Below, one piece after another: positions 27,323 to 36,211 of a DNA stretch of 64,000 bases (its first letter is position 1; the number at the start of each line of letters is the position of its first letter). This DNA is from Bradyrhizobium huanghuaihaiense. Lineage in GTDB: Bacteria > Pseudomonadota > Alphaproteobacteria > Rhizobiales > Xanthobacteraceae. Location of the stretch: contig NZ_VLLA01000029.1 of the NCBI RefSeq assembly GCF_007830635.1, positions 1 to 64,000 of the forward strand, given 5' to 3'. Position numbers and translations under genes: made by a program. The notes under the pieces are model-generated. The model searched no databases. It was not told where the DNA came from and worked only from the letters and a program-made list of their open reading frames with translations.

Positions 27323-27508
27323 ATGATGCCCTGGCAGAGGATGGAAACACTGGGAACGATCGCAACAATAGAACACATCATCCGGAAGTTTCGGGAATTG
27401 ATCGATACAGATAGCTCCATCCCGCCAGAGCTGCGGCGTGCGCTGCACGATACCCTGGATGAGCATCTTTTCGAGGCAAAACGACGTGTTCTGCTGAGAG
27501 CGCATTAG
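27323..27508 (+). CDS. Small helical protein, unknown function
   Basis: 61 residues starting MMPWQRMETLGTIATIEHII at 27323, with AAAGGAG eight bases upstream. It is predicted to be mostly helical and charged (ELIDTDSSIPPELRRALHDT, then LDEHLFEAKRRVLL). No family is recognised. The clear ribosome binding site and amphipathic pattern support a real gene. Confidence 0.5.
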   Translation: MMPWQRMETLGTIATIEHIIRKFRELIDTDSSIPPELRRALHDTLDEHLFEAKRRVLLRAH

Positions 27509-28359
27509 GTGCGCCGTTGCCGCCTACATGCCGAGAGACTGGCAGGCCAGCGTGGCGCTTTACGCAAACGCCAAAAACACTTGCCAAGCTTGGCTTCGAT
27601 ATCTCGCCTTCTCAGACTGACCGCCGATGGTGATTCCCGCATACGCCCCCTGAGCAACTCCAAATTTCGCCGGAAGCGAGCGGCGACGTGCGTTGGGTAC
27701 GCCGCCGACGCGTTCGCTGGATCTCTCCTCAATGGCCCTCATTAACTGGGGCTCGCCCCCCTCACGGCGGCGCTACATGTTCGCGATAGCCCCTTGGGGG
27801 ACTGCTTGGGCCAGCATTACCTTGGTCACGTTTTCATAGGCCGCAAAAAAGGGGCTTGAATCTGACGTAACGTTAAATCGTACGCTCTCGGGCGTGGCAC
27901 CTATCGTGTGAGGGACTGCGAATGCCTCAGCTGGTCATATCCGCTGACCGATGGCCGGTCATGCTCCTCATTGTCTATAGTCCCTCGCTCGGGAGGGCTG
28001 TGCAGCGAGTTCCGATCGCGGCGCCAGAGCTCGCACGTAGCTCTAAATGGTTCGGCATTTCTGATCCTGACAATATGGCCGCCGGCGGCCACTTCGCCAC
28101 GGGAGCCGATAAGGTCAGAATTGATCGACGTGGAAGTCTATCGGAAGCGCTTAGGTGGCGCCCGCTTCCTGAAGCTGCCCGTCTCGCGCAGCAACGCACA
28201 AAACTCAGTTCGCCGAACCCGCCACCTTCAAGCTCCTTTCCGCACCTGGCAAGGCGTTTCGACCGTGCAAGGTTTGGCAGATGGTGAGCCCGCGCGGGTT
28301 TCGACGAGTGGCCCGCGCGGGCGACTCCGCGTGACCAGCGCGGCATCGGAAGAAATTGT
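27509..28359. other. Gene-poor stretch with MerR-type promoter C
   Basis: A plus frame at 27922-28287 begins MPQLVISADRWPVMLLIVYS, 35 bases after the promoter -10, but turns into Pro/Ser-rich low-complexity reading without a family match. Frames on the other strand are no better. It is probably a decayed target gene of the promoter. Confidence 0.35.
27856..27886 (+). promoter_or_regulatory. MerR-type promoter (site C)
   Basis: TTGAAT (27856-27861), 19-base spacer, TACGCT (27881-27886). The dyad is partly eroded (TCTgACGtaaCGTtAAA), making it the weakest of the six related sites. Confidence 0.55.
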
Positions 28360-28641
28360 TTGGCAGGCTGGAGCAGCAAGTTGAAAGACCGCGATGGCCT
28401 TAAGAAGGTCCTGTTAGTTCATCATGTTGAAGGCCAGTGCCGTTGCATCATCGGTTTCAAAGATGGAGATATGAGAGCGGCCTATATGTGCGGCGAGCCT
28501 GTATATCAAAAACGCGGCAAGAAGACCTCTTCGTGGTGTGCCGATCATTACCGGAAGATGCACACCGCAGCTGAGCAGAGCGGAGTGATCGATCGATCGG
28601 CAGATTTCCCTCGAGCGATATCCATCGTTCGCACCCCATGA
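28360..28641 (+). CDS. Small protein with GcrA-like Cys/His zinc-binding end
   Basis: Up to 93 residues; the start is uncertain (TTG at 28360 begins the frame). The segment QCRCIIGFKDGD, MCGEPVYQ and SSWCADHYRKMH resembles the C-terminus of GcrA-type cell-cycle regulators (CRWPIGD...FCGAPV...YCAHH), with Cys/Cys/Cys/His spacing suited to zinc. The N-terminal DNA-binding part of GcrA is absent. It could be a truncated relative or a separate small family of island proteins. Confidence 0.5.
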   Translation: MAGWSSKLKDRDGLKKVLLVHHVEGQCRCIIGFKDGDMRAAYMCGEPVYQKRGKKTSSWCADHYRKMHTAAEQSGVIDRSADFPRAISIVRTP

Positions 28642-28954
28642 CAGCCATTAAAAGAAGGCTTCCGCCAAGACCGTGTGAGCACAGCCTGTACAAGCGCCAG
28701 CCGAAGCATATGACCGGGGCCTCGTCAGGATTTGGGGGGCCGTTGCGGGTGGCGCAAACAGAATGCGCGGACCTGACACGCATGAATAGCAAGCTGAATT
28801 TTTCCACCCCGGCCGAGGGAAGCGCTACCTATACCTTTGACAAGACCGCGATTCATTTCGAACGGAAGCCGTCCAGCTATGTCATCCTCAATCGATACAT
28901 TGAGCGGATCGCTCGCGCCTTGGAGAGCCATGAGAGGAGCCCGACTCGAGATCC
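28642..28954. other. Gene-poor stretch before the acyl-CoA synthetase remnant
   Basis: Overlapping short frames only. Part of it may be the eroded upstream portion of the synthetase remnant. Confidence 0.3.
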
Positions 28955-29130
28955 CCAGCCTCGCCGGCGACAATGGACACTGCGAGGCCGATGGATCTAT
29001 TCCGCTTCACCGCGGCAAAACAACTCTCGATTATTTCAAGCGAGAATATCTTTCCAGCAAGAATAGAGCGAGTGCTTACGGAACATCCAAATGTAGCCGA
29101 ATGCTGGTCGGTCGAGCCGTTGCTCGATGG
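28955..29130 (+). pseudogene. Remnant of an AMP-forming acyl-CoA/aryl-CoA synthetase
   Basis: One frame reads GDNGHCEADGSIPLH, then the reading shifts to FTAAKQLSIISSENIFPARI followed by ERVLTEHPNVAECWSV. Together these match the A8-A9 region of ANL enzymes (TGDxGxxDADGyxyftGRaKqLIIsgGENIxPaeIE..L.eHPxVaEcaV). Only about 60 residues remain and there is a frame change, so the gene is dead. Confidence 0.65.
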
Positions 29131-29433
29131 GAAGACGCACCCGCCGCTTATGTGACCAAGCGGCGGCGACTGCCGGATCGAGGCGCAAGCGCTGATCGCC
29201 CATGTTTGGTCAGAGCCCGTTTATCGGGCTCTGCGAGATCATTTCATACGCGGCCGAGCCATAAATTGAGATCGGCAGATTCGAGGCGGGCCGTTCTCTC
29301 CCGCTGCATCGCAGGTGACATCGAGATGGCGCAAATTCTCCCCTCTCCCAGAGCCTTGCCACGGCATGGCAACGACTTCGTGGTTGCCATGACGATCCCA
29401 TCCTGATCACGACCAGATGTCCGGAGGTCGAGA

Positions 29434-30744
29434 ATGCCGCGAATCCTGATTATGAATGCCGGTACGCCTCAGATGTCGGGCGCCCACCTAACAAAAGCTC
29501 AACTTTCGCTGGCCGCCAACTCGGCATTTCGTTCAGCGTGGTTTGCTCAGGAGGGCGACCTGATAGTCTCTCCGGTAGTGATCCCGGCCGATCTGTTATC
29601 CTTCATTGGCGGAACGCTCAATTTCCATTCATCGGCTCTTCGCCTGCTTGTACCTGCGAGCCGCCAATCGACAATCCTCGATGATTGTACGTTACTGTCC
29701 AAAACTGTTGTCGAGCGGCTCAAAAGACATATTCGCCAGAAATCAGACTGGCAATTGTATCCCTGCTACTCTACTGAAGGCGTCGCACGCTTGGCGGCCA
29801 TTCTAGGCATACCGAAGACCGGTGACGACTTCGCTTTGCAGCGCGGGCCTGATCTGTTGAATCGCAAGAGCCACTTCCGTCAATTGGCAACAAGCGTTGC
29901 ACTTCCGCTCCCCCATGGATCAGTCGCGACAGACCCAAATGGACTGTTCAAAGCCGTCACCTCCCTCAAATCCGAGACCGGCACGGTCATTGTAAAGTTG
30001 GATAATGGAGCTGGTGGAGTTGGAAACGTCATCCTGACCAGCAATAAGAGCGATCCGCTACCTGGAGCCAGAGATACTCGGTGGGTTTCGTGGCCGTCGT
30101 TTGATCCCGAAGCATTGTGGTCTGAGATGACAACAGCCTCGTGTAAGACGCTGGTCGTGGAATCGTACCACTTGGCCCGATCTTTATTCTATCTCGAGTA
30201 TACAATCCAGGATGATGCATCAATCGCTTTTGTCAATAGTGGAAGCATACGTCTGCGTAAAAGCGCAGACCGATCCGAAAGAGCTCTGATCCGGACGGGA
30301 CTTGAGCTTCCAAGCGACTTGGAGGAAGAGCAATTGTTAGCTGCCCAGGCCCATGCCTACCGTTTTGTGGCACTCGCGCGAGACCTGGGGTATCGCGGAA
30401 TGATCAACATCGACGCCATTTTCGCACAAGACGGGCGGTTGCTGTTCAATGAAGCGAACGGCCGCTGGGGTGGCGGCTCGGTGTTACACGACATTGCCGT
30501 CCGGCTGCTAGGCGTCGACTATTTCGGCTGTAACGTTATTTTATCTGTGAGAAATGTGCGATCAGCATCCTTCCGGGCGGCGCATGATCGTCTCGTCAAG
30601 GATGGACTTATATTCGACCACACACGTAAGGAGGGCGTGATCCCGCTTGCTGCCGATGAAAAGGCTGGCACTGTGGAGTGCGTTGTGATTGCGCCGAACA
30701 GGCCCGCGGCCCACGATCAGCAACACCGACTATTGAAGTCGTAG
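29434..30744 (+). CDS. ATP-grasp ligase of the PGM1/pre-ATP-grasp type
   Basis: 436 residues, ATG 29434 with GGAGG six bases upstream. The N-terminal half resembles the pre-ATP-grasp domain found with PGM1-like peptide ligases (RILIMNAGTPQMSGAHLTKA, then a long helical region). The ATP-grasp core follows with TVIVKLDNGAGGVGNVILTS as nucleotide-binding loop, INIDAIFAQDGRLLFNEANG as Mg-binding Asp/Glu/Asn strand, and RWGGGSVLHDIA. Such enzymes join a carboxylate to an amine through an acyl phosphate; PGM1 attaches an unusual amino acid to a peptide. No peptide precursor was recognised nearby. Two oxygenase genes about 1.5 kb away point to a shared small-molecule pathway, but this is inference. 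The gene is intact within decayed surroundings, which argues for selection. Confidence 0.75.
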   Translation: MPRILIMNAGTPQMSGAHLTKAQLSLAANSAFRSAWFAQEGDLIVSPVVIPADLLSFIGGTLNFHSSALRLLVPASRQSTILDDCTLLSKTVVERLKRHIRQKSDWQLYPCYSTEGVARLAAILGIPKTGDDFALQRGPDLLNRKSHFRQLATSVALPLPHGSVATDPNGLFKAVTSLKSETGTVIVKLDNGAGGVGNVILTSNKSDPLPGARDTRWVSWPSFDPEALWSEMTTASCKTLVVESYHLARSLFYLEYTIQDDASIAFVNSGSIRLRKSADRSERALIRTGLELPSDLEEEQLLAAQAHAYRFVALARDLGYRGMINIDAIFAQDGRLLFNEANGRWGGGSVLHDIAVRLLGVDYFGCNVILSVRNVRSASFRAAHDRLVKDGLIFDHTRKEGVIPLAADEKAGTVECVVIAPNRPAAHDQQHRLLKS

Positions 30745-31138
30745 CAAACATCGTCAGCCGCTCAATTCATCGCTTCGAAGCCTGGGATACACCATCGCGC
30801 ACCGGGAACGCGCGCCTCCCTTCCTTCACGTGGCGACGAAGGTGCCCCAATCACCGAGCAAGCTTTGGTCGGACGATGAATGGTGGCCCTATGAGAGTGC
30901 TCTTGTTCGTCCCGGACGAGACCAGCGGTGCGCCGAAGCTTGTACAGCGACGAGCGTCATGGCGTAAGGCTGCCAGCGCAGTTGCCGACCCCAAAAGCTA
31001 ATCGCATTGCACGTCCTGCTTGGCCGATTTGCGACGCCTACGTTGAAACTCGACAATACGATGCGCGATTGCACTCGCTGGCTTGGGTTTATGCGAGTTT
31101 CACTATGAAATAAGCGGCCCCAAAAGACCGCACTTTGC
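30745..31138. other. Non-coding stretch
   Basis: No gene supported; short frames only. Confidence 0.35.
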
Positions 31139-31154
31139 CGGCACGTAAATTGCT
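31139..31154 (+). promoter_or_regulatory. Sigma-54 (-24/-12) promoter candidate
   Basis: CGGCACGTAAATTGCT has GG and GC ten bases apart and matches TGGCACG-N4-TTGCT except for the first base. It lies 60 bases before the secreted protein at 31214. No TGT-N10-ACA site is seen in the 200 bases upstream. Confidence 0.6.
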
Positions 31155-31213
31155 GCATAGGAGCAGGAGTTGCCGCAAAGAACGCGGCCGCAGCAGCTAT
31201 CTTCGGAGCCCCA

Positions 31214-31681
31214 ATGAGGCTGATCCGATTGATCTTGTTCGACTTGGCTTTGATTCTGCTTGCATCTGGAGTTGCAAAAGCCATGAATGTGGCCGCTGGC
31301 GCAAGTTCCGCATTTGTCAGGCAGACTGCTCTGCGCGAGGTGGCACCGAGCTCCAAGCATGGTGGTCCCTACTACAGCCAAACGCCGCTCGTTCCCGGGC
31401 AGCCGCCGGACAACCCCGGTCGGGACCAGCTGGCTGACAATTCCGCGGGGATGCAACCCAGCTTTGGATGTGTGGTCCGTGAGTCCCGACGCCCGACTAG
31501 CTATATCTTCGATAGCACTGAGAGGCTCAATCTCCCGCCCCGTGTGATGCCGTCGATCTGCAATCCTATCGCCTCGCCTCTCAGCCTCCTACCTGCGGGC
31601 AGCGGAATGGTCATCATGGCCTTTGCGACCACTCTCCTCGTGATTGTGGTGATTGTGGTGGAAATATTCGGCCCATTGTAA
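31214..31681 (+). CDS. Exported protein of unknown function
   Basis: 155 residues. Signal peptide LIRLILFDLALILLASGVAKA, with a likely cut after AKA; ribosome binding site GGAG seven bases before the ATG. The middle is Pro/Ser/Gln-rich (SKHGGPYYSQTPLVPGQPPD). The end is a strong membrane segment (MVIMAFATTLLVIVVIVVEI). No family is recognised. The change of character after about residue 85 could reflect a frameshift, so the C-terminal half is less certain. The sigma-54-type promoter upstream suggests expression during nitrogen fixation. Confidence 0.5.
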   Translation: MRLIRLILFDLALILLASGVAKAMNVAAGASSAFVRQTALREVAPSSKHGGPYYSQTPLVPGQPPDNPGRDQLADNSAGMQPSFGCVVRESRRPTSYIFDSTERLNLPPRVMPSICNPIASPLSLLPAGSGMVIMAFATTLLVIVVIVVEIFGPL

Positions 31682-32224
31682 CGGCGTGAGGCCCCAACCG
31701 CTCCCCTTTCGGCGCCCGCGATACAGCTCGGCATGAGCGGATCCGTGGAGGAGGAACGATGGCAAATACCATGCTCGAGCCAGTAGCAAGGTGATCGTCG
31801 CGTCGAGGTGATCACTGGGATCGTCGCCGACGATGGACGGGCGAGGAAAAGGCCCGGATCGGGGCGCAGAGCTTGGAGTAACAATGACACGACCAAAGCG
31901 ATCACTTCATCGCCACAGCCAAGCCCTAGATCCACAGGCTTGTGCTGGCCTGCCTGCTGGATCATCTCGCCAAGCGCGTCCACGAACTCACGCCCGGAAT
32001 TGGTAACCTCAGAACGTCGCTCATGCCCCATGAGCGAGGTCGGCCATCCGCTCAAGACGCCCAACTAGGGGCCGTCACCGGACGCGTACGATCAATGTAA
32101 GCCATCGCTTGCGACCAGACTCGTGTCGGACCTCACGAAGGACCCGCAAGATGGGAAAGCCATCAATTCCCCGGAGAGCTCGCTCAGCCCACGATTTGCA
32201 GAGACCCATATCAGGCGCGGCACG
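31682..32224. other. Gene-poor stretch
   Basis: A 187-codon minus frame (31501-32064) overlaps the exported protein and shows no family match. No gene is supported. Confidence 0.35.
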
Positions 32225-32890
32225 CTAGGGCCGAGCGTTAGAACCCTCGATGATCCGGCGGTTCACGCCGCTGCGTTTTGAACAGAAGTATACGAGGGAT
32301 CGGCGCTCCCCGCTTGATACCGGCTTTACCTCATGCCGGACCTTACAGGTTGTGACAAGCACAGCGCCAAATGGCGGCCGGAATACGTGTTGTTCGTACC
32401 CGGTTGGATATACCACGAATTCACCGCCGTCGAAGTCTCTCGCTAGCTGCACAATCACCGAGTACTCGAAATCCGGATCACTCGCCGCATCCAAATGAAT
32501 GCCGATAAAGGACCCCGGCGGCATACGATGCATCTGGCATCGGCGAACCACGTAATCTGCGGATGCTCCGAAGATCTTTCTTAGCGCGAAGCTGCGATCT
32601 CTACTTTCGAGCAGCTCCATGATCTGACCCGAAGCAGTACCACTCACGTTGCTAGGCGCGTGGCCGGGCGGGTCTACCCTCACGCGCTGGACAAAGACGC
32701 TGTGCAAGTCGCCCGCATCTCCCTCCCGCACTTCTTCTTCCGGAATCTCAGCCTGCAGCTGATCGATCCTGGCTATGTCGTCTTGAGTGAATAACATTTG
32801 CGGGGCGATTACGACGGACCCCTTTACTAGCAGCTCAATCCGGTACTTTGTCAGGACTTCTTCTGAAAGAAGACAGGATTTATCTTTCAT
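32225..32890 (-). CDS. 2-oxoglutarate/Fe(II)-dependent oxygenase (prolyl-hydroxylase-like)
   Basis: 221 residues. The start at 32890 is chosen because its ATG overlaps the upstream stop as ATGA, indicating translational coupling; an ATG at 32902 is also in frame. The double-stranded beta-helix domain (residues about 110-210) has the iron-binding facial triad: His and Asp in GIHLDAASD (H132, D134) and the distal His in VRHEV (H186). The 2-oxoglutarate-binding Arg is in SGERRSL. Intervening strands FEYSVIVQLARDFDGGEFVV and GAVLVTTCKV fit P4Hc/2OG-FeII_Oxy_3 proteins. It hydroxylates or demethylates a substrate that cannot be guessed. It forms an operon with the oxidase/GFA fusion upstream. Confidence 0.85.
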   Translation of the reverse strand: MKDKSCLLSEEVLTKYRIELLVKGSVVIAPQMLFTQDDIARIDQLQAEIPEEEVREGDAGDLHSVFVQRVRVDPPGHAPSNVSGTASGQIMELLESRDRSFALRKIFGASADYVVRRCQMHRMPPGSFIGIHLDAASDPDFEYSVIVQLARDFDGGEFVVYPTGYEQHVFRPPFGAVLVTTCKVRHEVKPVSSGERRSLVYFCSKRSGVNRRIIEGSNARP

Positions 32891-34110
32891 TGCGCGCGCC
32901 ATTCGAGCTCACTCCTTTGATCTTCGAAGCATGACTCCGGGTCCTGCTGCATTGACAGGAATGCTTGCTCCCAATGCGCGCCATCGAACTCAGATATTCT
33001 TAAGTGCTCGATGGTCTTTCTATCCAGACATCGGATATTTACGCTGTACCCGGAGGGATTCGACCTCGGCCTATAGAATGGCTTTACGCCACAAAGCCGG
33101 CAAAACGTGTGCCGCGCAATATTCTTGTTGAACTGGTATGTCGTGAGGAACTCTTCGCCGCACTCGATGCGCAGCTTATCGCCAGGTACGAGCAAGTGGA
33201 CAAATCCAGACATTTGACAAATTGAGCAATTGCATCGAACTGCAGAGAGCTCTCGAGGTGCATTGACGTAGAATTTGATAGCGCCGCAATGACAACGGCC
33301 ATGATGTTGCATCTCGGAGTGATCATCTCCCGTACGCGCCGCCGTTCCGAGCAGATCGCGACACCACTGGACGCTGAGCCGATAGGCTCGGCCGAATTCA
33401 TTCAAAAAGCGATCATTAAGGCCAGGCTGCACAAGTTCACCAATCAGCCGGCCTGTCATTTCTCCGTGGTACTTCTCCGCGGGATCTTCTCCGCCGACAT
33501 GGCCGCGAAAATACTCAAGATCGTCCGGCCGCGCCTTGAAGGTTTTGACCAGAGTGGTCCACAGCGACTGGATCATGTCTGCAGCATGGAGCTCAAAGGC
33601 GACCATGTAGGCGCAACGAACCAGGGGGTCTTTCGATGACAATCCGGCATAGAGAGAATGCAGGTACTGCTTCGTCCTGTCGCTATAGTTGGGCCTTATC
33701 GCTCTGCCGAGTAGTCGTGCAGCATCCTTTCTCAAGAGGTTGGAGTGAAAGTTTTCTGTCAAAAGAATATCGGGCAACGCCGCCTTGCCGCCCCGGAGAA
33801 TCCCGCCATGGCCACCGGTCTCATCCCAGCAGATAAAATTCGCGACCACGCTGGTCAGTTCAATGTCCCTCCCAATGTCCCGATTTTGATGCATTGCATC
33901 GAATATGAGGTCCCTTTGCGACCCTGCCTGCAGGTACGGGAACGCCTGTGACATCGCTAGGTATTCAGGCAGCAGGCTGGCGACCTGGTCTCCGGACATC
34001 TGGGAGGCGAACGGATGCGGGCCGAACAAGGCTCGCACTCGCTCAGTCAAGTACTCGCAGGATAACTTCGGAGGCTGATCCGGTGCAAATCGAGACGCTT
34101 GAGATATCAT
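32887..34110 (-). CDS. Haem-oxygenase-like metal oxidase fused to a GFA (CENP-V) domain
   Basis: 407 residues, ATG 34110 with GGGAG upstream. Residues about 40-255 resemble the haem-oxygenase-fold iron enzymes (PF14518 type). Possible metal ligands include Glu173 in VAFELHAADMI, His204 in YFRGHVGGEDP and His215 in AEKYHGEMT. Residues 268-385 form a GFA domain with the full Cys set: GRCHCGAIKF (C273, C275), RCNCSIC (C293, C295, C298) and FCRLC (C337, C340). GFA domains bind zinc and, in the founding enzyme, glutathione-formaldehyde adducts. HO-fold oxidases catalyse unusual C-C or C-N cleavages or N-oxygenations. The fusion could handle a one-carbon by-product, but that is inference. Translationally coupled to the 2OG oxygenase. 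Confidence 0.75.
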   Translation of the reverse strand: MISQASRFAPDQPPKLSCEYLTERVRALFGPHPFASQMSGDQVASLLPEYLAMSQAFPYLQAGSQRDLIFDAMHQNRDIGRDIELTSVVANFICWDETGGHGGILRGGKAALPDILLTENFHSNLLRKDAARLLGRAIRPNYSDRTKQYLHSLYAGLSSKDPLVRCAYMVAFELHAADMIQSLWTTLVKTFKARPDDLEYFRGHVGGEDPAEKYHGEMTGRLIGELVQPGLNDRFLNEFGRAYRLSVQWCRDLLGTAARTGDDHSEMQHHGRCHCGAIKFYVNAPRELSAVRCNCSICQMSGFVHLLVPGDKLRIECGEEFLTTYQFNKNIARHTFCRLCGVKPFYRPRSNPSGYSVNIRCLDRKTIEHLRISEFDGAHWEQAFLSMQQDPESCFEDQRSELEWRAQ

Positions 34111-35249
34111 TTGACTCCCTGCAGATGAGAAGCGAAACGGTCCTTGACGAAGCTACCTTCATGTCCGGGCCGACTATTGACCGCGCTGAGTTCATTGGCT
34201 TCAAAGGGCCTAATGTTGCGTTCACCTTTCACGCAAACTTTCGTCGTTCTCCTGGCCACGGCAGATTGCGGTCTTCTCTGTCCTGGTCATGCGCATCGAA
34301 GGGACTTCGTTCATTGAGGGAGCGGCGAGGATCCGGTTGGCTTCCAGTCCAGCAGCAATCCGATGCCGCAATGGCAGCCACGGCGAGCATGCGCGCGGAG
34401 AATCGTCTTGGATACTTCGCCGCGCATGCCATTCTGATGCTAATGCCGCATGCGCGAATGACACGCCTAGTCGCGCGGTGCAGCTTTGGCTGCCTGAGCA
34501 AATGAATGAAGCCCTCGCGGTTGCTGCTGCCGCCATTTCATCGAACCGCTGTCAACTTGGTACAGCATTGTAAAATCCAATTCGTGCCTACCGACCTCAC
34601 AGGGCCTCAGGTCGTTCGTGGCATGCCGCTCGCCTGTTCTTCGCATTCGCGGTTACCCCCTCTTAATTTTTACTGGCTAACAGCAACCATCATGCCAACT
34701 CTTGAATTTGCTCCGTCAGATTCCGAAGAAGCTGGTATAACACTTGTGACCTATCCTCATAGCAAGTGCATAGCACTTGAGAGGCTGCGCACCGCCGTCA
34801 GGAACGAAACAGCGGCTGTTCACATACACACGGCTGCTGAATTGGCGGATTGCTTCAAAGGCGCCGCATAGGTTGGCTTTGCTCCTTAAAGCCAGCGACA
34901 GGGCTTTGGACGTGCAGACGGCAGCGCTAGCATGGTGACCCGGGTTGCTGACGTATTCCGTCTTTGCTCGCGACCGGTACGGAGGACGCAATGGTCTTCC
35001 ACGGTCGAACACGACAAAACGGAAGATCTGAAATATGCGCAGGCCTGTTTGGCCGTGCCCCGGCAATCCTGGGCGGCTCCGGACTCGATCGTAGCGATAA
35101 CGTGCTCTACGGAACATGCGGCCTCAGCCGATGGCGAGATCGACGGATGGCATAGCAAACTCTTATGGTAGCTTACCGCGTTGCACAACGACATGTTGCG
35201 CTCTCATCGACTCGGGTGCGAGCGTTGATACATTTCTTGGAGCGCGTTG
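34111..35249. other. Gene-poor stretch between the oxygenase operon and fixA
   Basis: About 1.1 kb with overlapping short frames on both strands and no domain that I recognise. No -24/-12 element was found in front of the oxygenase operon. Confidence 0.4.
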
Positions 35250-36116
35250 CTAACATTGCCCGGACAGTCCAGATCGGGCGTCACGAGCAAGTGTCGCCAG
35301 ATCGGTTTCGAGCTTCGGTTGATTCAAGAAGATTGCGTCTATTAGCGCCTGCGCCGGCTGCTCGGCGGACTCAACCAGCGCCGCCCTCTCGGCCCGCGCA
35401 GGGGGAGCGAACACACGTTTGACGACAGTCGGCGAGCCCTTGAGCCCACATTTGGAGATGTCTTCGACACCTGCATCTTGCGCGCTCCATTTCACGATTT
35501 TGGCTCGCGCGGCACGCAAGGCATCCGCCATCGCGCCTCGCCGAATCTGATTCGTCGCCTCAAGCATGGTGATGAGGCAGGGCAACCTAGTGTGCAGAAC
35601 CTGCACACCGCCTTCCGAGCGCCGCTCCGCTTCAATTGTTTCATTGGCGACGTCCACGGATCTGACCTTCGCAACGTAAGTTAGCTGCCCTACGCCCAGT
35701 CGCTTCGCGATGCCAGGACCAACCTGCGCTGTATCGCCGTCGATGGTCTGCTTTCCCGTGAAGATGAGGTTTGCCGGACCATATTCCTTGCCAATTTTCC
35801 GGATCGCTGTTGCAAGCGCATACGTAGTGGCCAGCGTATCCGAGCCCGCAAAGCAGCGATCAGTAAGTAGGACGGCGCGATCAGCACCATAAGTCAGCGC
35901 CTTTCGCAACGACTCCTCTGCCGATGGCGGCCCCATGGTAAGCACGGTAATTTCGCCACCGAACCGATCGCGCAGCCCCAGCGCGGCCTCGAGCGCGAAT
36001 AGGTCATACGGGTTGATGATGGTCGGCACTCCCTGACGCATGATTGTATTGGTCACGGGGTGCACGCGGATCTGCGCCGAGTCCGGAACTTGCTTGATGC
36101 AGACAATATTATGCAA
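35250..36116 (-). CDS. fixA: Electron-transfer flavoprotein beta-type subunit FixA
   Basis: 288 residues from a TTG start at 36116, preceded by AGGAG at seven bases. ETF-beta fold: VCIKQVPDSAQIRVHP, NPYDLFALEAALGLRD, GADRAVLLTDRCFAGSDTLA, FTGKQTIDGDTAQVGPGIAK and LPCLITMLEATNQIRRGAM. FixABCX passes electrons toward nitrogenase, using electron bifurcation from NADH. In B. japonicum fixA is separate from fixBCX, and here too no fixB follows. A sigma-54 promoter and a NifA-like site lie upstream, so NifA encoded next door should activate it. Confidence 0.96.
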   Translation of the reverse strand: MHNIVCIKQVPDSAQIRVHPVTNTIMRQGVPTIINPYDLFALEAALGLRDRFGGEITVLTMGPPSAEESLRKALTYGADRAVLLTDRCFAGSDTLATTYALATAIRKIGKEYGPANLIFTGKQTIDGDTAQVGPGIAKRLGVGQLTYVAKVRSVDVANETIEAERRSEGGVQVLHTRLPCLITMLEATNQIRRGAMADALRAARAKIVKWSAQDAGVEDISKCGLKGSPTVVKRVFAPPARAERAALVESAEQPAQALIDAIFLNQPKLETDLATLARDARSGLSGQC

Positions 36117-36154
36117 GGTGTTGCTCCTAAAGTTACGTCAGTTGGGAAGAGAAC

Positions 36155-36170
36155 AGCAAGTCTTGTACCA
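36155..36170 (-). promoter_or_regulatory. Sigma-54 (-24/-12) promoter of fixA
   Basis: On the minus strand TGGTACAAGACTTGCT, with GG and GC ten bases apart and a perfect TTGCT, 39 bases before the fixA start. Confidence 0.85.
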
Positions 36171-36194
36171 TCCCCGCCGCTTGGGACCGCTCGC

Positions 36195-36211
36195 TGTCAC
36201 AAGGCTTAACA
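36195..36211 (-). promoter_or_regulatory. NifA-site-like sequence (TGT-N11-ACA)
   Basis: TGT and ACA half-sites flank eleven bases instead of the canonical ten, only about 26 bases upstream of the -24 element. It may be a weak site, or the true enhancer may lie further away. Confidence 0.4.

Noticed and set aside
28837..29406. 189-codon plus frame before the ATP-grasp gene
   Set aside because: Only a short piece resembles a synthetase and the reading continues in another frame; it is a pseudogene, not an intact protein.
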